A DNA stretch of 64,000 nucleotides from Bacillota bacterium (GTDB lineage: Bacteria; Bacillota_I; Bacilli_A; RF39; UBA660): contig JAEWOE010000006.1 in the NCBI GenBank assembly GCA_023460995.1, positions 895,399 through 959,398 of the forward strand, read 5' to 3'. Position numbers and translations under genes: made by a program. The notes below the pieces were generated by a model. It ran no database searches and was not told where the DNA came from. It saw nothing but the letters and a program-made list of their open reading frames with translations. Numbering within the stretch: position 1 is the first letter of the stretch; every line of letters starts with the position of its first letter. Positions 1-7,040 of this stretch are shown piece after piece.

Positions 1-2
1 GC

Positions 3-887
3 TCTTTAACCATTGAAAAAGGGTGTAATAACCATTGTACTTTTTGTAAAACAAATTATATGAATCATCCCATTACTAGTATTCCATATCAAGCAGTTTT
101 AGAATATGTAAACACTTTAGTACATAATGGAATGAAGGTAATTGAGCTTGTTGGTGACAATTTATCTAAGTATGGGCTAGATTTAGAAAATAAACAAATT
201 CTTCATAAACTAATAAATGAATTATTAAAAATTGAGGATTTAGAATTTATCACCTTAAATGGTATAACTATTCAAGATATGTATCCAGATTTATTAGAAA
301 TGATAAAAAACAATACCAAAATCAGATCCTCGGTTATTCATTTAGAGACATTTAGTGATAATTTATTAAAATTAATGGGACGAGGACATAGTTTGAAAGA
401 TTGCCTAAATATTTTAGACACACTTAAAAGTAATGATAAATTATTTATTTCAACCGTTTTAATGACTGGATTTCCTTATGAAACAGAAGATGATCTTCAT
501 AAGACAATTGATTATCTTAAAGAATATAAATTATATATTCAAGCAATAAATCCATATAGTGATTCTTATATGATTCCATCTGGAAAATTGGAACAACTAC
601 CTTATGAAATAAGAAAAGAACATTTTGAAATAATGAAACAATATAAAAATGAAAATCAAAGAGATATTTTAGAAAGTTATAAAAAAAAGCTAAATAAAGG
701 TTTTATTATTGGCAAATCAAATCAATATTTATTAGCTGATTTGGGTATTCATAATTTTGGAATAGTAAATGATATTTCATTAAATATTGGGGATGCTTTT
801 AGTATCTCGGACTCTGATGTCTTGATTAAGAATGATTATTCAAGTAAACCTGTTTATCGTCTTAAAAATATTAAAAAGAATAGTTAA
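3..887 (+). CDS. MiaB/RimO-like radical SAM methylthiotransferase, 5' end outside the window
   Basis: The reading frame is already open at base 3, upstream of the first ATG (base 60), and there it encodes a C-x3-C-x2-C cluster (GCNNHCTFC) that binds the radical SAM 4Fe-4S cluster. The following stretch with VIELVGDNLSKYGLD matches the methylthiotransferase pattern (GYKEITLLGQNVNSYG-like), and MTGFPYETEDD matches the later barrel motif. Residues after about 225 could be a degenerate TRAM domain. MiaB and RimO thiomethylate tRNA A37 or ribosomal protein S12. The usual arginine-glycine after the cluster is replaced by MNHP, so this may be a divergent paralogue with another substrate. The N-terminal UPF0004 domain lies outside the window. 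The superfamily is well supported; the substrate is not. Confidence 0.8.
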   Translation, partial: SLTIEKGCNNHCTFCKTNYMNHPITSIPYQAVLEYVNTLVHNGMKVIELVGDNLSKYGLDLENKQILHKLINELLKIEDLEFITLNGITIQDMYPDLLEMIKNNTKIRSSVIHLETFSDNLLKLMGRGHSLKDCLNILDTLKSNDKLFISTVLMTGFPYETEDDLHKTIDYLKEYKLYIQAINPYSDSYMIPSGKLEQLPYEIRKEHFEIMKQYKNENQRDILESYKKKLNKGFIIGKSNQYLLADLGIHNFGIVNDISLNIGDAFSISDSDVLIKNDYSSKPVYRLKNIKKNS

Positions 888-903
888 CGACTATTCCTTT
901 TTT
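878..903 (+). terminator. Intrinsic terminator after the radical SAM gene
   Basis: The 7-bp stem GAATAGT/ACTATTC has a 5-base loop and is followed by a run of six T. The stem overlaps the stop codon. Confidence 0.75.
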
Positions 904-1178
904 ATAACTATAACGTATTGCAGTCTTTTTTTGTTTAATACCTGTATTATACTCTTTTACTTGGATAGTGCTCGATGTACAACATTAAGAAAATTATTAG
1001 TATACCGAGAAAATACATTACTTTAGATAATATTATTTCACTATTACTAGTGCATTGTTATTCATTTAAACTACAAGCATGACAATAAAAAGATAGAGTA
1101 TTGGTTTTCTAATTTAATTGCGGAATCGGAATATAAAAATAATGAAAAATATTAAGTAATATGATAAAATGAAATATA
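904..1178 (+). other. Intergenic stretch with a possible decayed ORF end
   Basis: There is no convincing gene here. In one frame, bases 1051-1155 read about 34 codons with protein-like composition (including KKIEYWFSNLIAESEYKNN) up to a TAA, but there is no start codon or ribosome site. It could be the tail of a lost gene or chance. No RNA structure or repeat stands out. Confidence 0.2.
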
Positions 1179-1190
1179 GGAGGTTAAATT

Positions 1191-1403
1191 ATGACGGATA
1201 TTAATCATGATGAATTAGATGAAATTATAAAAAAATTTGCCGAATCTGGATGGGATCTTATTGCTGAACCATCAAAAGCATGGCTTGAAGGTGATAAGGA
1301 TAAAGTAAAATTAATAAATGCTGTAAAACACGCAGACATAGAATGTGGTTCTTGTGGCTGCGAATTTGATGCTCTTTACAAAAGATTACTTCAGATTATT
1401 TAA
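1191..1403 (+). CDS. Small Cys-rich protein of unknown function (70 aa)
   Basis: This is a 70-residue acidic soluble protein with no signal peptide or membrane segment. The start is set by a near-perfect AGGAGGT seven bases upstream. A CGSCGCEFD motif (residues about 52-60) sits near the C-terminus and could bind a metal or take part in redox chemistry. I do not recognise the family. It stands alone between the radical SAM gene and an amidotransferase-type hydrolase. The strong ribosome site and codon use like that of neighbouring genes support it as a real gene. Confidence 0.65.
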   Translation: MTDINHDELDEIIKKFAESGWDLIAEPSKAWLEGDKDKVKLINAVKHADIECGSCGCEFDALYKRLLQII

Positions 1404-1520
1404 AATAAGAAGTAGGGGCAAAAATTTTACATAACTGATATAATGCTTTGAAATAAGTCACATTTATTGAGTGATGTATATAGATATATAAAATAAAAAA
1501 ATAAGTAAATGAGGAAGTAT

Positions 1521-2168
1521 ATGAAACCAATTATAGGAATAGTTAGCAATGTTACTGTTAACAACAAAATTAGTGTAGTACAAAATGATGTTAAAGCCAT
1601 TGAACTTTCAGGTGGAGAACCAATAGCTTTAGTAACAAATGCAGAGGATGTAATAGGAGAAAATGTGCTAGAAATGTGTGATGGCTTTCTTTTTCAAGGA
1701 GGATCTTACTCAAGTGATTTTCATTATAAGATATTTGATTACGCCAAAAGAAAGAAGAAACCTGTTTTAGCAATATGTTTAGGGTTCCAATCTATGTCTA
1801 GATATTTTTTTGGACCAGAATGTGTAACTTTAATAGATGATTTGAAGTTGGATAAAATAGTTAGACATAAATTAAATTTTGACGAAGAAATTATAGAACA
1901 TAACATAAATATAAGTGAAGACAGTTATATGTATAAAATATTTGGAAATAGCCTAATGGTAAATAGTAGGCACGAAAAGACTGTTATTCATACAGAATTA
2001 CCATTTAAAGTATCGGCAAGATCTGAAGATGGTATCATAGAGGGTATTGAATATATAGATGACGATAATTATTTTGTTGGCGTACAATTTCATCCGGAAG
2101 ATATAGACTATTTAAAACCAATTTTTGATAGGTTTATTAATAGGGTAGAACTGGAAAAAAATAAATAA
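1521..2168 (+). CDS. Class I glutamine amidotransferase / gamma-glutamyl-GABA hydrolase family (peptidase C26)
   Basis: The protein has about 215 residues and the C26 fold. MKPIIGIVSN opens the domain, FLFQGG precedes the oxyanion region, AICLGFQSM carries the nucleophile (Cys 86), and QFHPED supplies the catalytic His and Glu. Family members such as PuuD hydrolyse gamma-glutamyl amides; the substrate here cannot be read. I chose ATG 1521 over the in-frame ATG at 1509 because GAGGAAG lies between them, although its spacing to 1521 is short, and the family starts at MKP-IIGI. A paralogue with the same opening lies at 28327. The gene is probably monocistronic, with its own terminator. Confidence 0.85.
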   Translation: MKPIIGIVSNVTVNNKISVVQNDVKAIELSGGEPIALVTNAEDVIGENVLEMCDGFLFQGGSYSSDFHYKIFDYAKRKKKPVLAICLGFQSMSRYFFGPECVTLIDDLKLDKIVRHKLNFDEEIIEHNINISEDSYMYKIFGNSLMVNSRHEKTVIHTELPFKVSARSEDGIIEGIEYIDDDNYFVGVQFHPEDIDYLKPIFDRFINRVELEKNK

Positions 2169-2169
2169 T

Positions 2170-2203
2170 AAAATACCTAGGCTTAGTCTAGGTATTTTAT
2201 TTA
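2170..2203 (+). terminator. Intrinsic terminator
   Basis: A perfect 11-bp stem (AAAATACCTAG/CTAGGTATTTT) has a 7-base loop. Its U-rich end comes from the stem itself and the following TATTTAT. Confidence 0.8.
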
Positions 2204-2277
2204 TCTATTTTAGAAAAGAAACACAATAAATATAACCTTTTTAATATATATGAAACATATATTTAATTGGTGAAAAT

Positions 2278-2838
2278 ATGATTGATTTAAATTTTTTAAA
2301 TGGATTTTTTACAGAAAGACTTATTCTTAGAAAAACTATAGTTAGAGATGCTTTAACACTATATAATAATATTTTTAATGATTATACTTATTATAAGTAC
2401 TATTCTCCTTTTTATATTGATAGTTTTAAGACCTATCAATATATTATAGACGCGGTAGATAATCAAAATCTAGTAAATAATTTAATAAGTTTAACAGTGT
2501 GTTTAAAAAGTACTTTTGAACCGATAGGAATAATAACTATACATACTATTGATTATCAAAATAAAACCTGCGGTTTAGGATATATAATTAGTAAAAGGTA
2601 TTCAAACTATGGTTATACAACTGAGGCTGTTAAAAAAACTATTGAATATATTTTAAACTTTCTTAATATTCATCGTATTGAAGCACAAATTATAAGTACC
2701 AATATTGCTTCTATTAAAGTTGCCCAAAAATGTAATTTTAAGTATGAATCTACAAAAAAAGAAAGTTGTTTTTTAGATGGGCAGTTCTTTAATCAAGAAG
2801 TTTACGTTATATTTAATAATAAAAATCATGATAATTAA
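2278..2838 (+). CDS. GNAT acetyltransferase, RimJ/RimL type
   Basis: This 186-residue protein fits the Acetyltransf_3 pattern: FTERLILRKTIVRDA at the N-terminus, GLGYIISKRYSNYGYTTEA for the acetyl-CoA binding strand and loop, and a late HRIEAQIISTNIASIKVAQK segment typical of RimJ/RimL proteins. Such enzymes acetylate protein N-termini, amino sugars or small amines using acetyl-CoA; the acceptor cannot be told from sequence. The ribosome site (GGTGA) is modest. It is the only gene between a terminator at 2170 and a promoter at 2857. Confidence 0.8.
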   Translation: MIDLNFLNGFFTERLILRKTIVRDALTLYNNIFNDYTYYKYYSPFYIDSFKTYQYIIDAVDNQNLVNNLISLTVCLKSTFEPIGIITIHTIDYQNKTCGLGYIISKRYSNYGYTTEAVKKTIEYILNFLNIHRIEAQIISTNIASIKVAQKCNFKYESTKKESCFLDGQFFNQEVYVIFNNKNHDN

Positions 2839-2856
2839 AATATAAAGTTCTTATAT

Positions 2857-2886
2857 CTGAAAAAAATTATATATTTTTGTTATAAT
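2857..2886 (+). promoter_or_regulatory. Sigma-A promoter for the gene at 2928
   Basis: A TATAAT box (2881-2886) is extended by TGT directly upstream. A weak -35 (CTGAAA, 2857-2862) lies 18 bases before it. Confidence 0.55.
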
Positions 2887-2927
2887 AGTATTATAAGACT
2901 AATTATAAATTGAAACGGAGATGTAGT

Positions 2928-3413
2928 ATGAATTTTAACTTTGGGTTTTCTTATGTTGGACTATTTTTTATTATGATGCTAATTATACCAAATATTATGT
3001 GGAGTAAAAATATACCAAAAGATTATGAAAAGTATGCAGTAAATGAAAATAAAGTTTTACAGCTGTTTGAAAAAATAGGGCAAATACTGGTAACTTGTTT
3101 TGCGTTAATTTTTAAGGATTTTAATATATATCACTTTAGTTACTGGACAATAATACTATTAATATCTTTTTTAATAATGCTTCTATATGAATTTTACTGG
3201 ATTAAATATTTTAATAGTAATAAAACAATGAAAGATTTTTATAATAGTGTATTAGGTATTCCATTAGCGGGTGCGACTTTGCCAGTTTTTGCCTTTTTAT
3301 TACTTGCTATATATGGAAAAAACTTATTAATGGTTATAGCAGTGATTATTCTTGGTATAGGTCATATTGGTATTCATTTAGGTCATTTTAAAGAAATAAA
3401 TGATATTAAGTAA
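2928..3413 (+). CDS. Four-pass membrane protein of unknown function
   Basis: The protein has 161 residues with hydrophobic segments at about 5-22, 43-62, 70-90 and 108-150 (the last probably two helices), and a conserved-looking end, GIGHIGIHLGHFKE. The first segment is followed by IPNIMWSKNIPKDY. I do not recognise a named family. An upstream TTG at 2910 is in frame, but CGGAGA lies seven bases before ATG 2928, which makes 2928 the likely start. It has its own extended -10 promoter and stands alone. Confidence 0.7.
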   Translation: MNFNFGFSYVGLFFIMMLIIPNIMWSKNIPKDYEKYAVNENKVLQLFEKIGQILVTCFALIFKDFNIYHFSYWTIILLISFLIMLLYEFYWIKYFNSNKTMKDFYNSVLGIPLAGATLPVFAFLLLAIYGKNLLMVIAVIILGIGHIGIHLGHFKEINDIK

Positions 3414-3476
3414 TTATTAATAATAGTAGATATAATAAGATAATAATCATATTATTTATTATTAGGAAGTGATTAT

Positions 3477-4469
3477 ATGTGTACTGCCATGTCTTTAATA
3501 GCAAAAAACAACAATGTCTTTTTTGGTAGAACAATGGACTTTTCATATGAATTAGATCCTGAAGTTTACATTGTACCTCGTAATTATACTTGGAATACTG
3601 GTATAAATAACCATGCAGTTACTAATAAGTATAAGTTTATTGGTATAGGTCAAAATATCGGAAATGTTACATTTGCGGACGGGACTAACGAACTTGGTCT
3701 TGCCGGAGCAGTATTATATTTTCCGGGTTATGCAGATTATAACTCTTATGATAATAAGAAAAATAATATTTATATTGGATCAACAGATTTAATTAACTAT
3801 ATATTAGGTAATTGTAGCGATATTAATGAGACTATAAAAGTATTAAATAATATTAATATTACTGGCAAAGAAGATGCAATAACTAATTCTGTCGCACCTC
3901 TTCACTGGATATTTATTGATAAGAACAATAATTGTATTACCGTAGAAAAAACTTCTAACAGTTTAAAAATATTTAATAACGAGTTAAAAATTTTATCAAA
4001 TAGTCCTGTCTTTGATTGGCATATGTCGAATTTGAGAAATTATTTAAATGTAAATCCAAACCAGTTAGAAAGAGTCTTTTGGAAAGATGTTTTGCTTAGT
4101 CCTTTTGGTCAAGGAGCAGGAACTACTGGGTTACCTGGAGATTATACATCACCATCTCGTTTTGTAAGAACTGCTTTTTTAAAGAGTTTTACTAGTATAC
4201 CTTTAACAAATGATGAAGCTGTAAATACTTGTTTTAATATTATGAAAAGTGTTACCATCCCAAGAGGTGTAGTCATAACAAAAAGAGGTACTGATGACTA
4301 TACACAGTATACAGCTTTTATGAATATAAATACTGGTGATTACTATTTTAATACTTTTTCTAATAATCAAATTTTGAAGGCAAATATAAATGATATCAAC
4401 GATAATAATATAGTAACTATAGGTAAGATAAAAAAACAAATTAAATTTGATATTTTGTGTAATTTATAA
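3477..4469 (+). CDS. Choloylglycine hydrolase family (bile salt hydrolase / penicillin V acylase)
   Basis: This 330-residue Ntn-hydrolase has Cys2 exposed after Met removal. The full active-site set is visible: Cys2, Arg18 and Asp21 (FFGRTMDFS), Asn71 in TNELGLAGAV, Asn175 in LSNSPVFDWHMSN and Arg228 in SPSRFVRTAF. These fall at the same spacing as in known bile salt hydrolases, which amputate glycine or taurine from bile acids; related acylases cut penicillin V or N-acyl homoserine lactones. Bile-salt versus penicillin preference cannot be decided here. There is no secretion signal, so it is probably cytosolic. AGGAAGTG precedes the start, and a TATAAT at 3431 may drive it. Confidence 0.93.
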   Translation: MCTAMSLIAKNNNVFFGRTMDFSYELDPEVYIVPRNYTWNTGINNHAVTNKYKFIGIGQNIGNVTFADGTNELGLAGAVLYFPGYADYNSYDNKKNNIYIGSTDLINYILGNCSDINETIKVLNNINITGKEDAITNSVAPLHWIFIDKNNNCITVEKTSNSLKIFNNELKILSNSPVFDWHMSNLRNYLNVNPNQLERVFWKDVLLSPFGQGAGTTGLPGDYTSPSRFVRTAFLKSFTSIPLTNDEAVNTCFNIMKSVTIPRGVVITKRGTDDYTQYTAFMNINTGDYYFNTFSNNQILKANINDINDNNIVTIGKIKKQIKFDILCNL

Positions 4470-4538
4470 AGCTATATTTTATACATTACTTTTTATTTGT
4501 ATACTATTATGATATAATTAATTTTAGGAAGTGATTTT

Positions 4539-4586
4539 ATGTTAAATAAAATAATATATAATCGATGTTGCGAGTATAATTATTAA
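4539..4586 (+). CDS. Leader peptide with tandem Cys codons upstream of cysS
   Basis: A 15-codon ORF (MLNKIIYNRCCEYNY) starts at an ATG preceded by AGGAAGTG at 4527-4534 and ends with TAA 26 bases before the cysS start. Codons 10 and 11 are TGT TGC (4566-4571). A TATAAT (4513-4518) lies just upstream, so the ORF would sit at the 5' end of the cysS message. Cys is rare in this AT-rich proteome, so a Cys-Cys pair directly before the Cys-tRNA synthetase gene suggests a sensor of charged Cys-tRNA. Leader peptides rich in the regulated amino acid are established for amino-acid operons, and Cys-rich leaders are known in mycobacteria. The regulatory role here is inference. Confidence 0.5.
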   Translation: MLNKIIYNRCCEYNY

Positions 4587-4608
4587 CATATATTTAATTA
4601 TAGGAGGA
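4575..4608 (+). promoter_or_regulatory. Hairpin next to the cysS ribosome site
   Basis: TATAATTA (4575-4582) and TAATTATA (4595-4602) form a perfect 8-bp stem with a 12-base loop. Its 3' arm directly abuts GGAGGA, the cysS ribosome site, and its 5' arm is the last three codons of the leader. A ribosome paused on the Cys codons at 4566-4571 would cover the 5' arm. The stem is A/T only and weak. Confidence 0.35.
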
Positions 4609-4612
4609 ATTT

Positions 4613-6010
4613 ATGAGATTATATAATACATTAACAAAAGAAATAGAAGATTTTAAACCAATCAGTGATAAACAAGTAACTATGTATACATGTGGTCCTA
4701 CTGTTTATCATTATGCGCATATAGGTAATTTAAGATCTTATATATGTGAAGATATACTAGAAAAGTCATTAAACTATTTAGGTTATAATGTTAAAAGATG
4801 TATGAATATTACAGATGTTGGGCATCTTAGCAGTGATTCTGATAGTGGCGAAGATAAAATGCTTAAGGGTGCTGTTAGAGAGCATAAATCAGTTCTTGAA
4901 ATTGCAGCATATTATACAGAGGCATTTAAAGAAGATTGTAAAAAACTTAATATAGCATGGCCTAAAATAGTATCATCAGCTACCGATAACATACATGAAT
5001 ATATTAAAATAATAACAGAGTTGTTAGAGACTAAATATGCTTATATAGCAGGCGGAAATGTTTATTTTCATACATCAAAGTTAAAAGATTATTATGTACT
5101 TACTAACCATAAAGAAGATGAAATGGTTGTTGGCGTAAGAGACGGTGTTGAAGAAGATAATAATAAGAGAAATCAAGCAGATTTTGTTCTTTGGTTTACT
5201 AAATCAAAGTTTGCTGATCAAGAACTTAAATGGGAGAGCCCATGGGGATATGGGTATCCAGGATGGCATATTGAATGTTCAGGTATTTCACTTAAATATT
5301 TAGGCGAATACTTAGACATACATTGCGGTGGTGTCGATAATATATTTCCACATCATACAAATGAAATTGCTCAGTCAGAAAGTTATTTGGGTCATAGATG
5401 GTGTAATCACTGGTTTCATGTTGAACATCTAAATGATAGTACTGGTAAAATGAGTAAGTCAAAAGGGGAATTCTTAACCGTTTCTTTACTTGAAGAAAAA
5501 GGTTATAGTCCGCTTGCGTATCGTTTAATGTGTATGCAATCACATTATCGCAAACAATTATTATTTACATATGATGCTTTAGATAATGCAACTAGTGCTT
5601 ATAACAAATTATTAAGTAAAATTAAAAATTTAATGGATAATAGAGAAGGCAATGTCGAAAGAACTGATGAATATTTAGAACAATTTAAAAATTCATTAGC
5701 TGATGATTTAAATACAGCAACATCTTTAACAATACTATATGATGTTCTAAAAAGTGATTTAAATAATAATTCTAAGTTATTTATAATTTCTGAGTTTGAT
5801 AAAGTATTATCATTAAATTTACTTAATGATAATATAGTAGAAATTAATAATGATACTAAAAAATACATAGATGATATGATTGAAAAGAGAAATATTGCTA
5901 AAAAAGATAAAAATTTTGCTTTAGCAGATGAAATTAGAGACGAACTAGCTAATAAGAATATTTTTATTAAAGATACTAGAGAAGGAACAACTTACGAGAT
6001 AAGAGATTAA
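4613..6010 (+). CDS. cysS: Cysteinyl-tRNA synthetase
   Basis: This 465-residue class I synthetase charges tRNA-Cys with cysteine in the cytosol. TCGPTVYHYAHIGNLRS contains the zinc ligand Cys27 and the HIGN signature (36-39). WHIECSG and the GGVDNIFPHHTNEIAQSE segment carry further zinc and adenylate-site residues, and KMSKS lies at 279-283. The C-terminal DALR-like helical domain ends with RNIAKKDKNFALADEIRDEL, typical for CysRS. Length is normal. AGGAGG precedes the start. There is no T-box specifier leader upstream, as many Bacillota have, but a short Cys-Cys leader ORF instead (4539). truB follows after a hairpin. Confidence 0.98.
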   Translation: MRLYNTLTKEIEDFKPISDKQVTMYTCGPTVYHYAHIGNLRSYICEDILEKSLNYLGYNVKRCMNITDVGHLSSDSDSGEDKMLKGAVREHKSVLEIAAYYTEAFKEDCKKLNIAWPKIVSSATDNIHEYIKIITELLETKYAYIAGGNVYFHTSKLKDYYVLTNHKEDEMVVGVRDGVEEDNNKRNQADFVLWFTKSKFADQELKWESPWGYGYPGWHIECSGISLKYLGEYLDIHCGGVDNIFPHHTNEIAQSESYLGHRWCNHWFHVEHLNDSTGKMSKSKGEFLTVSLLEEKGYSPLAYRLMCMQSHYRKQLLFTYDALDNATSAYNKLLSKIKNLMDNREGNVERTDEYLEQFKNSLADDLNTATSLTILYDVLKSDLNNNSKLFIISEFDKVLSLNLLNDNIVEINNDTKKYIDDMIEKRNIAKKDKNFALADEIRDELANKNIFIKDTREGTTYEIRD

Positions 6011-6037
6011 AAAGATAACATTAATTGTTATCTTTTC
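6010..6037 (+). terminator. Possible terminator between cysS and truB
   Basis: An 11-bp stem (AAAAGATAACA/TGTTATCTTTT) has a 5-base loop. The T-run forms part of the stem and is followed by CTAT, so termination may be only partial and truB may be partly co-transcribed with cysS. Confidence 0.55.
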
Positions 6038-6053
6038 TATATAGGAGGATTAT

Positions 6054-6926
6054 ATGGATGGAGTAATAATAGTAGATAAACCTATAAATTATACAAGTAG
6101 AGATATAGTAAATATAATAAGTAAGAAATATCATACAAAAAAAGTGGGTCATACAGGTACACTAGATCCTTTAGCAACTGGAGTATTAGTTATTTGTATA
6201 AATAGAGCTACTAAAATAGTAGAACTATTAACTAGTTATGATAAAGAGTATATTGCTACATTTAAGTTTGGTGTTTTAACAGACACTCTTGATATTTTAG
6301 GTAATATTATTAAGGACGAAGAATGCATATTAGAAAAGTCAGCTATTATCCATGCCATGAAGCAAATAGAAGGGACTTATATGCAAGAAGTTCCTATATA
6401 TTCTGCTGTTAAAATTAATGGTAAAAAACTATATGATTATGCAAGAGAAGGACTTGAAGTTGAACTTCCAAAACATGAAGTTACTATTTCAAACCTAGAA
6501 CTTCTAGATTTTAAGATTGAAGATAATCATACATTAGTTACTATGAAATGCCATGTAAGTAAGGGCACATATATTCGAAGTTTGGGTAACGATATTGCAA
6601 ACATTTTAGGAACAAATGCTATAATGACGGCATTAAGAAGAACTAAACAAGGTAATTTTTCTATAGAAAAAAGTCAAAAAATAGAGGATATAACAGACAC
6701 AACTAGTTTAATTAGTATAGTAGAATGTTTATCTACCTATAAAAAAATTACAGCTGATATATTTTTAGAAGAAGATATCTTAAATGGTAAAATAATTGAT
6801 AATTTATATGGTGAAGAAAATATATTATTTGTAGATAAGGATAATTATCCTATAGCGTTATATACTAGTTATAGTAAGGATATTTCTAAATTAAAGCCCT
6901 GGAAAATGTTTAAACATAGAGTGTAA
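6054..6926 (+). CDS. truB: tRNA pseudouridine-55 synthase
   Basis: TruB isomerises U55 in the T-loop of tRNAs. The 290-residue protein opens with MDGVIIVDKPINYTSRD, and the catalytic Asp38 sits in KKVGHTGTLDPLATGVL. Further family motifs are YSAVKINGKKLYDYAREG and a segment with CHVSKGTYIRSLGNDI. A C-terminal PUA-like tail ends in KPWKMFKHRV. Length is typical. AGGAGG lies upstream with good spacing. It follows cysS by 43 bases and ends in a strong terminator. Confidence 0.97.
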   Translation: MDGVIIVDKPINYTSRDIVNIISKKYHTKKVGHTGTLDPLATGVLVICINRATKIVELLTSYDKEYIATFKFGVLTDTLDILGNIIKDEECILEKSAIIHAMKQIEGTYMQEVPIYSAVKINGKKLYDYAREGLEVELPKHEVTISNLELLDFKIEDNHTLVTMKCHVSKGTYIRSLGNDIANILGTNAIMTALRRTKQGNFSIEKSQKIEDITDTTSLISIVECLSTYKKITADIFLEEDILNGKIIDNLYGEENILFVDKDNYPIALYTSYSKDISKLKPWKMFKHRV

Positions 6927-6960
6927 AAGAAGTTACAAGTAACATTGTAACTTCTTTTAA
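6925..6960 (+). terminator. Strong intrinsic terminator after truB
   Basis: A perfect 14-bp stem runs from 6925-6938 to 6945-6958 with a 6-base loop; its 3' arm ends in TTTT. Confidence 0.85.
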
Positions 6961-6986
6961 AAACTCTTTTATATTTAATTAAAGTA

Positions 6987-6995
6987 TGTTATAAT
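6987..6995 (+). promoter_or_regulatory. Extended -10 promoter for the pilus operon
   Basis: TGT-TATAAT stands 46 bases before the pilC-like start, with only a poor -35 (TTTTAT). Confidence 0.5.
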
Positions 6996-7040
6996 TTATA
7001 TATATAAAATAGAGTAAAAGGGAATTGGCAGGTGCTACAT

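Noticed and set aside
832..1026. A 64-codon plus-strand ORF overlapping the radical SAM gene end
   Set aside because: It overlaps the strong MiaB-like frame and the terminator at 878, has no ribosome site, and its product looks like translated AT-rich spacer.
4470..4612. T-box riboswitch upstream of cysS
   Set aside because: The interval is too short, and neither the T-box sequence nor an antiterminator/terminator pair is present.
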